This document shows positions 55,156 to 64,000 of a stretch of 64,000 nt of DNA, piece after piece. The stretch is from positions 25,074,051 through 25,138,050 of the forward strand of contig CM037880.1 in assembly GCA_021292165.1 (NCBI GenBank), in the 5' to 3' direction. Every line of letters begins with the position of its first letter. Position 1 is the first letter of the stretch. The notes under the pieces are model-generated. The model had not been told where the DNA came from. It did not search any database and saw only the letters and a list, made by a program, of their open reading frames with translations. Source of the stretch: Shinisaurus crocodilurus. Lineage: Eukaryota > Chordata > Lepidosauria > Squamata > Shinisauridae. A program made the translations under genes and the position numbers.

Positions 55156-56312
55156 AGGGGGCACTCAGTACAATTATTAAAAGTATGGAAGAACTAGAGC
55201 TGAGCCAACATGTTTGGCCCAGCTTTCTTTGGGAATTCATGGGGGTGGGGTGTGTGATGAAACAAAAGCACCCCAAGGCTGGTGGGCAGGCAAGGTTTCC
55301 TGAACCTGGGGTAGGGGGTTGTCTACCTTACCCTAGTTAAGGAAAGCTAGTAAGCAATGGATATGCAAGAGTGCTGCTGGCTCCAGAAATGAGTCCACAG
55401 GTAAGGTCAATGAACTTTACAGGGCCCCGGACAGTCTGTTGGTAACTGAGGTACAAGAGCTTGCTTCAACAAGGTTTATTTACAAAAATAAAAATCACAC
55501 AAGAAATGTGGCATAGCTCTGAAAGTATGTCTAGGCCCAGACTGTTCTCCGTCCTTCCTACATCTTGTCCTCTCAGATGATGAGCTCATATAATCAAACG
55601 ACTCTGAAGCGAGCTTTCTCACCCCGTGCAAGCTTTGCCGCATCCTCTCAAGCAGAATATTGCCATATATCAACTACCAAAGTGATTTGGTAGAGTATGT
55701 GGCAAAATGGTAATATCATCTGATCTCCCAGCATGCAGTGCTCCAAGCTCAGTTGTACAGGAACTGGGATTAAGAATGACCAAGCATAGGGCCACAATCT
55801 CCTGTAGCAGCCCATTCCATAGGTTTGGGGACCTCCATTCCACTGAGACAAAACTAGGGATAGACCTAGGAACTAGAGATACTGGTGAAGTTCATCCAAG
55901 CCATTCTGAGCCATCGGGGGCTCTTAAAGCCCATTTCAAATTATTTTTTTTAAAATATATATATAACTTTCTGATTTATTGAGTTTTCCACAGTTACAAT
56001 GAGGAATAATGAAATTATTCTCCAGCTCAGATTAAAATCCAAACCAGAGAAAAATTCCCAACTCCCTGGCAGCTCTCCCCGATTCCCAAAACATATTACC
56101 TGCTCTCTCTCCCCCTTTCCCTTCATGCCTTTTCTACCCAGGCAATGGCAGCAAGAGCAGCTGTGGTGTGTGTAGGGAGAGGGAAGGAGCAGTTCTCCCA
56201 AGGGCTCATGCAATTGCAGTACGCTGGGTGAGGGAGGGAGGACACTGCCCCCTTCCCTCCATCTGTGTCTGCCACTGCTACTCCTGTTGTCCAGCCTGGT
56301 AAGGCCTTAAGT
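55156..56312. other. unique sequence
   Basis: I see no supported feature here. Confidence 0.4.
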
Positions 56313-56607
56313 CAGTGTTCTCCAACCTTGGGTCCCCAGATGTTTTTGGCCTACAACTCCCAGCATGCCCCAGCCAGCTACGCATGCTGGGAGTTCAGGA
56401 CAGGCAGTTTGGTGCCCTAGGCAAGATCAGATATTTAGCGCCCCCCCTTCCCACTTGAGAGCGCTGTATTTTTTTCCCCCCAAGGCGTTTCTGGCGCCCC
56501 CTTTAGCCATGTGGCCTAGGCGGCTGCCTAGTCAGCCTAATGGTAGCACCGGCCCTCTGCAAGTAGTAGGCCAAAAACATCTGGGGACCCAAGGTTGGAG
56601 AAGAGTG
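56313..56607. mobile_element. family A MITE interrupted by a GC-rich element
   Basis: Ends CAGTGTTCTCC and ggagaagagtg. The outer flanks ccttaagt and ccatagac do not match. The altered right end equals the changed left end of the copy at 37822, in reverse. Confidence 0.8.
56396..56564. repeat. GC-rich element nested in family A
   Basis: tttggtgccctaggcaag near its left end and gtagcaccggccctctgc at its right end resemble the ends of the larger element at 57268-57813. A clean duplication is not visible. Confidence 0.55.
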
Positions 56608-56880
56608 CCATAGACTGAGGGCTGCATTCCATTTCGGAGAAGCTCTTGGGGGCTGCATTCTAGTGGAGGGGCGGGGACAAAGGCGAAGGGGCCGGGATCA
56701 AAAATACCAGCATATTTTGCTTAAAGCCCTTACTGCCGGTAACTAAGCCTTAGGAGAGGCATTTCAACCTTTTAGAATGGGGAGGAGGGGGAATATGCAA
56801 AAGCCAGGAAAACACCAAACGACTGGTGCTTTGGGGAAAGGGAGTGGGGCCGGGGGCCAGACTCTGACCGTCAAAATAGC
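56608..56880 (-). mobile_element. hAT type 2 fragment, reversed
   Basis: Near-identical in reverse to about 37560-37821, with only a few differences that I can see, and joined to the family A element by the same junction (ccatagactgagggctgc). Confidence 0.75.
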
Positions 56881-57004
56881 CAAAGGGGGCCCAATGGGGA
56901 AGAGTTGAGTAAAGGGTAGGCTTGATTCCTCAGCTGCTCAAACAATCTCCTAGGAAGACTGTTAACACACTCATTGTTAACCATATGGCTCCTTTACCCT
57001 AAAA

Positions 57005-57087
57005 CAGTGTCCTCCGACCTAGCTGGCTGGGGCATGCTGGGAGTTGTAGGCCAAAAACATCTGGGGACCCAAGGTCGGAGGACACTG
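57005..57087. mobile_element. family A MITE, deleted left arm
   Basis: 83 bp: end CAGTGTCCTCCGACC, then the whole right arm to ggtcggaggacactg. The two ends share two private changes. Flanks ccctaaaa and ccttaaat match at 6 of 8. Confidence 0.82.
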
Positions 57088-57267
57088 CCTTAAATGGAAG
57101 GGGAGGAAGGTGTTTGAGGGAGTGGGGGGCTAGTGGGGAGGGCACTTTTGGATCCAGGGAGGGCTGGCAGATTCGCTCAGAAAATAAAAGCTATTTCTGA
57201 CTTTTGCAGAAATAGCTCTGTTTACTTCCAAGTCAATGCAAGGCAAATGGGGGCGGCAGGAACGGTG

Positions 57268-57813
57268 CAGGGCTGTTTGGCGCCCTAGGCGAAATTATAT
57301 TTAGCGCCCCCCCCTCTCGTGCCGTGGGGGGGGCCTCCGGAGCAAAGCAGCCCTGCTCTTCAACCCCCCCCTGCGCCGCCGCCGCCCCACCACCACCTAC
57401 CTTCCCCCCCGCCCCCGCCGCTGGCTGCTGCTGCCGCCGCCGCCTCCTCCTCCTCCGACGCGACGGGACCCCCCACGCTTTTTTTTTTTTTGCCGGGGAA
57501 ACCAGGGCAACAGGGCTGTTTAAGCCCTGTTGCCCTGGTTCCTCCTCCCGCCAAAACAACGCAGGCGGGGCTCCAGAAACGACGGGAAGCAGGAACGGGA
57601 AGCAGGAACCGTAGGTAGGTGGCTGGCGTGCGTGCGCGGGGGGGGAGGTGCAGCGGCAGCGGCGGCTGGCAGGCGGGCGGGGAGGCGCGGCGGAGGCGGC
57701 AGGCGGGGCAGGAGCGCGCTGGAGGTGAGGAAGGGGCGCAGAAACGCCGCGCCCTCTTCCACCACGCACCCTAGGCAGCCGCCTGGGTCTGCCTAGCAGT
57801 AGTGCCGGCCCTG
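57268..57813. mobile_element. GC-rich nonautonomous element with internal hairpin
   Basis: Starts CAGGGCTGTTTGGCGCCC and ends gtagtgccggccctg. Very rich in G and C with CCG and CCA runs, so long open frames (Ala, Gly, Pro, Arg-rich) occur by composition on both strands. A 17-bp perfect stem lies at 57501-57517/57523-57539. A CpG-island promoter is the main alternative, but the matching ends of the shorter copy at 56396 argue for a repeat. Confidence 0.6.
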
Positions 57814-58954
57814 GGGGGCGAGGGGGCAGGAGATGGGAAGCAAGCTCACCCATCTCTACCTAGGCCATTACTTGAGTTTCACCGCTGCTGTGCTAATGCC
57901 CTTTTCTAATACGTTTCACAAACATTTAAAACGTCTGTCCGCTTGTGAAATTTAATAATGAAGGCAGTTATATTGTTTGCCATCGGTGGTTGGCCCATTT
58001 ATGGCCTAACTCAGCAGAAATACTTCCAGCAGCTTCCAGTGAGAGCCAAGATCCTGGCGAAGAACATAGGAGACTCTTACTTTAAAAGCTTACTGTAGCT
58101 TTATGGAAATTTCTAATTAGGAAAGAGCAATTTATTGTACATTCTCTGACTAATATTCTTTCTTTCTTTCTTTCTTTCTTTCTAGGACTGAAGCACATGC
58201 TAATATCCCACCCACCCATCCCAAAATGTCATATTTTATGTGTGATTTTTGACAACAGCATATTTCGATCATCTTACAAGAGTGTAAGATTTCTACTTAG
58301 GCAAATACAAAATGGAATCAAAAGTACGTACTTTCTCAGTGGCCTAGCTCAACAATGTGCTGTCTAACTTCTTCCAGCAAACTTTTTTCTTGGCAGTTTT
58401 CAGGGACAACAGCTGGCGTTTTAGCTGTCATACCTCTTGCAAAAGGATCTGCGAGTGTAATTTCGAAAGCTTTGAATGTCGAGATTGGATGGCACAGTGA
58501 TGACCTTTACCATCAAAGAAGAAAACTATCCATTCTATTTATTTTTTTGATCCAAGAGATTTCCCTGTTCCATATGCTTATCCCTTAATAGGCCATTCAT
58601 GTATAGAACTGGACCTTGCAGCCTTTTTCCTTGGCCTTGATATTTTCAACATTTGCCTTTTCTAATCCCTCACAAATCTTCTATCCTGTAATCAGTAAAG
58701 CAAACTGGCATCAACAAAGTTGTACTGTAAAGATTTCCTTAGGCAATCTTAAGCGGCGGTTACGTAGGATGCAAAAATGTGTTTGGTTTCTGTCTCTCTC
58801 TGGCTTTTACCTTCATGCCTATAAATTCCCCGGAGAAGCCCTGAGCCCTCTGGAGACATTCTAAGAGACTGCATTGCTCCAAAGGAGGCTCAATAATATG
58901 GAGCTGCTGTCCTAACTCAAAGAGGAGTTTATAGTTGGAAGAAGTCGCAAAGTG
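57814..58954. other. unique sequence
   Basis: A (TTTC)n run lies at about 58158-58185. Otherwise no repeat is recognised; 58.2-58.9 kb could hold conserved non-coding sequence, which cannot be judged here. Confidence 0.4.
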
Positions 58955-59105
58955 TGATAGGCTTGAAGAATCTCCGGGCCTAGAAGTGTTCAAGAAAATA
59001 GTTGGGTAAGCATCTGTCAGGGATGTTTTAGCTATAGCAGGCCTGTACAATTTGGGATGCACAAAGCCCAGACAAGGCTCCTTCCAACTCTATGATCTAT
59101 AAAAA
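58955..59105 (+). repeat. CR1 LINE 3' end
   Basis: catctgtcagggatgtttta, then ggctccttccaactc and a tatgatctata end repeat, the canonical CR1 terminus in forward orientation. Confidence 0.75.
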
Positions 59106-59138
59106 GGGAGAAGGGGCTGTAGTAGACCCCATGGTTTA

Positions 59139-59573
59139 GGGCGCAATCCAATGGGCATGCCTGTAAGCCTTCGAACTCAGAGGATTACGGGTATCCTATG
59201 CAGGGCAGGGGAAGCAGCGGAGGCGATCTCTGCCTCCCCCGCTCCTCCCACCCTGCAAGTCAGCTATACGGCCACTTTCAGTTGTCTAGCTGTGGTGCTT
59301 CAGATGGGGAGGGAAGGAGGCTGGAGCACCACCAGGATATGTCATATCCTGGTGGCCCTGGTCTCCTCCCCTTCCTGCCCCCTTCCCGCCTCCTTTACCC
59401 CTTCTCCAAGGTCACTCTTACGATCTTGGAGACGCAGCCGGCACAGCTCTTTCTGCACCAGCTGCAAAGAGTGGGGTGGTGGTGGAGGATCCAAGCGTGG
59501 ATCCCCACCTCTGAGGTCAGAACTCTTTTCTGACCTTGGATCTGGGAATCCAAAGAATCCTAAGAATAAGATT
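59139..59573 (+). repeat. GC-rich repeat I, copy 2
   Basis: Starts gggcgcaatccaatggg; includes gaaggaggctggagcacc, catatcctggtgg and gaccttggatctgggaatcc. Collinear with 60304-60760. Non-coding. Confidence 0.6.
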
Positions 59574-60110
59574 GCTTATTTATTTATTTAACTGTACTTT
59601 TAAACCACCCAATAATCGAAGTTCTTTGGGTGGTGTGCAATACATTAAAAATATAAAATACAAACATCTTTTAAAAACCAGCACAGAATAAAACTAAGAT
59701 AAAACCAAACCAGCAACAAAGAATAAAACCATTCCAACACATAAAACCAAATTAAAGCCAGCAGCAGAGTAAAGTACTAAAAGCTCTACCCCCTCAGTTC
59801 TTTACATGCCTGGGAGAATAAAAAAGTTTTCACCTGGCTCAGAAAAGACCATAACATAGACGCCAGATGAGCCTCTCCAGGGAGGGCATTCCACAAACAG
59901 GGTGCCACCACTGAAAAGGCACTCTGTCTTGTATCCACTTGCCTTGCATCATTTGGTGGAGGCACCTGGAGGAGGGCATCAGATGACAATCATAATGTCT
60001 GGGTAGGTAAATATGGGAGGAGACGTTACTTCTGGCAACCTGGCCCAAAACTGTTTAGGGCCTTAAAGGTTAAAATGGTTTACAGGTAGAGGGTCACAAG
60101 TTCAATCTTT
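59574..60110 (-). mobile_element. L2/CR1-like LINE 3' end, reversed
   Basis: Tail (TTTA)n, then ccacccaataatcgaag and ctttgggtggtg, an A-rich 3' UTR, the ORF2 end (59989-59786) and ggcctggcccaaaactg-like upstream sequence. Confidence 0.7.
59786..59989 (-). pseudogene. LINE ORF2 C-terminal fragment
   Basis: 67 codons on the minus strand with QVPPPNDARQVDTRQSAFSV, then VAPCLWNALPGE and SFLSQVKTFLFSQ to a stop. It matches the 37.1-kb copy in the FSVVAP, LWN-x-LP-x-E and QVKT positions. RT is lost. Confidence 0.7.
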
Positions 60111-60154
60111 GGCATGTCCTAGTTATGGATGGTTGAACCTGTTTCTTTTTTGTA

Positions 60155-60203
60155 GGAGTTGTAGGACTTTTTCTGTCTAATTTTCATAGGATTGCACCTC
60201 AAA
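60155..60203. repeat. family C half element
   Basis: ggagttgtaggactttttc, then tgtctaattttcatagg and attgcacc, the right arm only. Confidence 0.55.
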
Positions 60204-60303
60204 CAAACTAACAATTTGCTGCCCTTTCATGACACCCAAAATCTGCTGCTTGAAGTGACTTCCTCACTCTGCCTAATGGCCGGGCTGGCCCTGCTGCCAA
60301 TCT

Positions 60304-60760
60304 TGGGGTGCAATCCTATCAAGATGAGCAGGGGCCTCCAAACTCAGGCCCATCCAATGCAGAGCGGGAGGAATGGTGCAGGTGGCCTCCGCGTCCCACC
60401 TGCTCTGCATTTCACTAGACGGCTGTTTTCTGCCTTCTAGCGATGGAATATTAAAGTGGGAGGGAAGGAGGCTGGAGCAGCTTCAGGATACCTCGTATCC
60501 TGGCCACTCCTCCCCTCCCTGGCCCCCAAAATGCCACCTTTACACCCTTTCTGAGGTTGCTTTCCCAAGCTCGGAAAGCAGCTGGCATGGTACTTTCTGT
60601 GCCGGCTGCAAGGGGGTGGGGAAGGGGATTGGAGCTCCGATTCCCAGCTCAAAGGTCGGAGCGCTGGCTCTGACCTCAGAGCTGGGAATCCAAGGTATCC
60701 TATGGCCTCCCAGACAATGTCAAGGGGGCCATAGCATCGTTCCCTCCATAAGATGCAAGC
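60304..60760 (+). repeat. GC-rich repeat I, copy 3
   Basis: Starts ggggtgcaatcctatc; shares gggaaggaggctggagcag, tggcatggtactttctgtg and ctcagagctgggaatcc with the other copies. Confidence 0.6.
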
Positions 60761-60803
60761 TGCATGTGATATTTGTAGATCCCAATTTATATAGCACCTA
60801 GTG

Positions 60804-60954
60804 CAGTGTTCTCCAACCTTGGGTCCCCAGATATTTTTGGCCTACAACTCCCAGCATGCCCCAGTCAGCATATTTTGGAGAACACTGCTCTGCGCTGGCT
60901 GGGGCATGCTGGGAGTTGTAGGCCAAAAACATCTGGGGACCCAAGGGAGAACTG
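60804..60954. mobile_element. family A fold-back hAT MITE with internal partial duplication
   Basis: Starts CAGTGTTCTCC; the centre contains an extra ggagaacactgc, and the right end is shortened (ccaagggagaactg). Flanks acctagtg and acctagcg match at 7 of 8. Confidence 0.85.
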
Positions 60955-62087
60955 ACCTAGCGGCTTGTCCATATGGATTCATTCATGTATTTAGTTGGAT
61001 TATACTTTTTATAATCTGCATTTAGACTCTGTTCATTGTCATTTAACTTACTGCTGTTAATAATTATTATCAGCACTGGACTTATAGACCTGAGTACTGT
61101 ACAGAATAGGGATCATTCCCAACCTTGAATTGCTCATAGCCAAAGTTAACCTAATTGTGAGAATATATACAAATCTAAAATTAGGTTGTGCCTTTTGCTA
61201 CAAGAGTTTCAAAGCACAGGATTTATTTTTTTAATGCATACCTTTTAATGTTGTTTTTTTTTAACCTGCCATTATCCTAAGCAGGAAAGAAAAGTGGCAG
61301 TTTTAAAAAATGAAAAGAAATATAAAGATGACATCAGAACTAGTCAGCAGTTTTTAGATGTTCTGAAGCTATATGCCGTGGCATAAATATACTTTTTTTC
61401 CCTATACGATTTCACAGGAAATTGCTGTACTGACTGCAGAGTTTTAGGGTTTCGCTTCTCCTTGTAATTTTCATCCTGAACCCATCCTCTCTGATTATGT
61501 GATTGTTTGGGTTTGAAAAAAGCACGATCAAATAAAAAAATGTCATTTCTATACAGCAACTTCAAATAGGTGTATTAACTAAGACTTCATGTGGGAGAAG
61601 GGGAAAGAGAAGCAAGAATTTAAAGGCTGACAGAAGGATGACGGGGGCTGTTCGCACATAACGACAACCCTTCGGTTTAAAACCCAATGGGTTGTTGGGG
61701 ACGTGCCCGCCTCTTCCTCTTTACCTCACAACACATGATCAGCTCCTTCATAGGTTGGTCCATGTGATGTGTGAACAACCCTGTGGTTAACCCAATAACA
61801 AACCCAAAGTCTTTTCAACTGCCTTTTGATACTCTCTCAGACTCTCTCCCAGTAGACATCTCCCTCTTTGGGTTCTCTAACTCCCATAGCATCTGGAACT
61901 GGCCAGCAGCCCACCCACGTTCCATTTTAGTTGACCACTCCTCATGCCAAGGCAGTTCTCCTCACACTACATCAGTTTTAAAACTTCCTGCCATGAGCAA
62001 AACCCTTCCATGTCTGCATGCTGATGCTTCCCTTTAAATAGGCTTTTGGCTTGACTCAGCATGGCTCCTCTTATGTTCTCATATAGA
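60955..62087. other. mostly unique sequence
   Basis: 61650-61800 has words (aacccaatgggttgttgg, tgtgaacaaccctgtgg) like the fold-back element at 23.9 kb. 62040-62082 is a short retroposon E end (gactcagcatggctcctc). Confidence 0.45.
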
Positions 62088-62200
62088 GGGTGCAATCCTA
62101 TGCATGTTGAGGCAGAAAAAAGTCCTACTACAACTCCCAGCATTGCTGGGAGTTGTAGTAAGACTTTTTTTCTGTCTCAACATGCATAGGATTGCACCTT
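62088..62200. mobile_element. family C Harbinger-like MITE, arm-matched variants
   Basis: Starts GGGTGCAATCCTATGC, ends GCATAGGATTGCACC. Both arms carry ttgag for ttaga-type sequence and an extra cta in ctactacaac. The arms meet in cagcattgctg. Confidence 0.8.
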
Positions 62201-63115
62201 TAGTGTCCCAGATCGAAGTATATGTTCTCACATATATTTATTTTAAACTGGATTTTCTTCAACATGAGTACTTTAAGAAGGGAAAAAGAGTTACTTCATT
62301 CCTTTGTTAATGTGAAGTATCATACAAGGGAACTCCTAAAAATATTTCCATACATTTTATGTCCTTGGGATTCTCCAGTTGAATACATGGATTACTTTGA
62401 TAATTTTATAATTTGTTAGAAAATGGAATGCTTTGATCAGATATGTTTGTGTTGTAGTTTCCAACATAGGAGAAAGAAAGCTTTTCATTGGTCCTTGGCT
62501 TGTTCTTGATGGTGGTATCATTTTTGTGACATTGTGGAAGTTAGTATTGAGATTTTTTTTGTTGAAAAGAAAGAAATAGCAGAAAAAAATAACAAGATTT
62601 ATTCCATGAAACAGGAGCAGGAATTTTCAGGACACCTTTGTGAGAAAGTGCTATGACCAGGACCCTGGGTGTGTGCGAAAGAGATGCATCTTGCAGTCTC
62701 CTGTGGGATCCCTGTTTATTTGACTGGCCACTTACACATATGCAAAAAAGAGGACAAAAGGGGACACCAATTTGCATAAAAATTTGCATGTGATAACTTA
62801 AATGTATAGATACACATTTAGAAATAATGACTATAAATAGAAACACAATACATCTCACCATAGTGGGGAAGAATGTGACCAGGTGGCCTGGGTACTTCCT
62901 CAGTCTGTTGTCCAAGTACCAATTGTTGATGGGCAACTTCAAGGCCCCTCTTTCCTTCCCTTCTTTTGGGTCTTTATCTTTAAAACAGACCTGGACTGGG
63001 CAACCTTTCAAACAGACGACACCTTCAAGCAGAGGACTGTCCCTCGATAGACCTTCAGATAGAGGACTGTCCTCTGTAATGTAGGACACATGGCCACCCT
63101 TCTGTTAATGAATGT
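62201..63115. other. unique sequence
   Basis: A minus-strand frame of 182 codons (63089-62541) has no recognisable domain and no coding signature I can see. Confidence 0.4.
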
Positions 63116-63385
63116 GTGGGAGGTAGAAGGAACCTGGAGTCCCCCCCCACCCCCCTTCCAAGGTTTCAGCAGTCTCTACAGCAGTGTTCTCCAACCTTGG
63201 GTCCCCAGATGTTTTTGGCCTACAAAAAACTACGCTGGCTGGGACATGCTGGGAGTTGTAGGCCAAAAACATCTGGGGACCCAAGGTTGGAGAACACTGC
63301 TCTACAGCCTTGGAGGGGGGACTCTGAAGAATTCTATGACCCATGGGATGCTCTCCCGGGACCATAGGATTGCTCTCTTAATAAA
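63116..63385. repeat. GC-rich MITE-like repeat hosting family A
   Basis: Left part gagtccccccccacc, right part gccttggaggggggactctg and ccataggattgctctc are complementary ends of a repeat akin to 7.53 kb. Confidence 0.5.
63182..63299. mobile_element. family A fold-back hAT MITE
   Basis: 118 bp with a partly deleted left arm. TSD ctctacag at 63174-63181 and 63300-63307, perfect. Confidence 0.92.
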
Positions 63386-64000
63386 GCAATACAGGACCAG
63401 GGCAAGGTGGGGAGGCACTCCATCATCCTCCCCATCTGGATTTGGGCCTGAAAGCCCAAGGAAAAGTGTGGGTGCATGGAGGGTAAGTTGTAAGCAAGCA
63501 CAATTTGTGACGTTGCACAGCATCATTACTGATTACCGGGCATGTCTCTTAAGGCATCAGCTTCCAATTTCCTGGCTTTGTGGAGCTTGCAGCAACATGA
63601 TGAGATAGCCTTAATTTTTGTCTTAAACAATCAGGTATTATTTTGTGTGTGTGTGTGTGTTTTTAATCATTGAATTATATATTTGTTCCGTGCAGTTTCT
63701 TCTCCTGTCTGATTTCTAACAAGAGAGTGTGAACAACAGAGGTGACAAGAGCTTAAAATTTCCCCCAAAGTAAAGCTGAATGAGGATCTTTACGTATTCC
63801 AAACCATCTGGCTGGAACTTATTAATACAGAATATTCTATTTTTCTCCCTTCCATCTTGTGGAAAATTTATTGTCCTGTTTAAGCAAGTCCTGCAGTTGT
63901 CGGGGTTGATCATATATTGTATTCTGTACTGCCTACTGCACAACCGTGAGCAGCCTATAATTTACCATTGTCCCCGAAGATGTTCTTGAAATGAGATGTT
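63386..64000. other. unique sequence with (GT)n
   Basis: (GT)n lies at about 63643-63660. I see no supported gene. Confidence 0.45.

Noticed and set aside
57268..57813. CpG-island promoter of a host gene
   Set aside because: The ends match a nearby shorter repeat and no exon follows; kept only as an alternative.
57233..57853. Long open frames on both strands (up to 206 codons) rich in Ala, Pro, Arg
   Set aside because: Extreme GC content removes stop codons in all frames; the segment is bounded by repeat-like ends and no domain is visible.
62541..63089. 182-codon minus-strand frame
   Set aside because: No domain, no splice or start context, and mixed low-complexity translation.
33977..63307. 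CRISPR-like array from the many similar palindromes
   Set aside because: Copies are dispersed over tens of kilobases, flanked by transposon duplications and in a vertebrate-type genome; no regular spacers.
63090..63608. 172-codon plus-strand frame
   Set aside because: It runs through a family A MITE and its host repeat; the translation is that of the repeat.

Overview
This window reads as vertebrate, most likely squamate reptile (lizard-type), intergenic or intronic DNA. The grounds are the repeat set: tRNA-derived SINEs of the Sauria type, CR1 and L2-like LINE 3' ends, an L1 ORF2 tail, very many short fold-back hAT and Harbinger-like elements, and abundant CA, AAT and AAAT microsatellites. 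I found no host protein-coding exon, rRNA or genuine tRNA gene that I can support. Open frames other than the retroelement remnants are chance frames in repeats or AT-rich DNA.

Layout. 1.1-4.0 kb: a degraded minus-strand endogenous retrovirus with a gag-like region, a dUTPase remnant with recognisable motifs and a 3' LTR; protease, reverse transcriptase, most of integrase and the 5' LTR are not seen. 4.4-6.5 kb: a hAT element, then a SINE split by a 1.07-kb LTR-like insertion with a 5-bp target duplication. 9-24 kb: hAT elements, LINE 3' ends, a small C2H2-ending retroelement ORF (20.3 kb), a mariner-like element (22.4 kb) and a triple fold-back element (23.9-24.3 kb). 26-29 kb: LINE and SINE fragments and a 5'-truncated L1 with an open 272-codon ORF2 end. 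32.6-33.5 kb: a CpG-rich LTR with a purine tract before it. 33.9-57.8 kb: the densest part, with SINEs, LINE tails and at least eight copies of one palindromic hAT element (family A), many nested in other repeats. 57-64 kb: a GC-rich element, CR1 and LINE ends, and three more palindromic elements.

The nested repeats allow relative dating. Family A inserted into SINEs at 34.0 and 52.7 kb, another hAT element entered a SINE at 40.7 kb, and a Harbinger-like element entered an older inverted-repeat element at 53.1 kb. Each has target-site duplications whose removal approximately restores the host repeat. Three points deserve most attention. First, three MITE families with different ends share an internal word close to the ZNF143/THAP11 promoter motif. 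Second, individual fold-back copies carry the same private substitutions on both arms. Third, a composite of two hAT elements sharing one insertion junction occurs twice, at 37.5-38.0 and 56.3-56.9 kb, in opposite orientation. Family names (A, B, C, C2, D, E, H, I) are my own labels for this window. All repeat assignments rest on reading the sequence, not on a database search.
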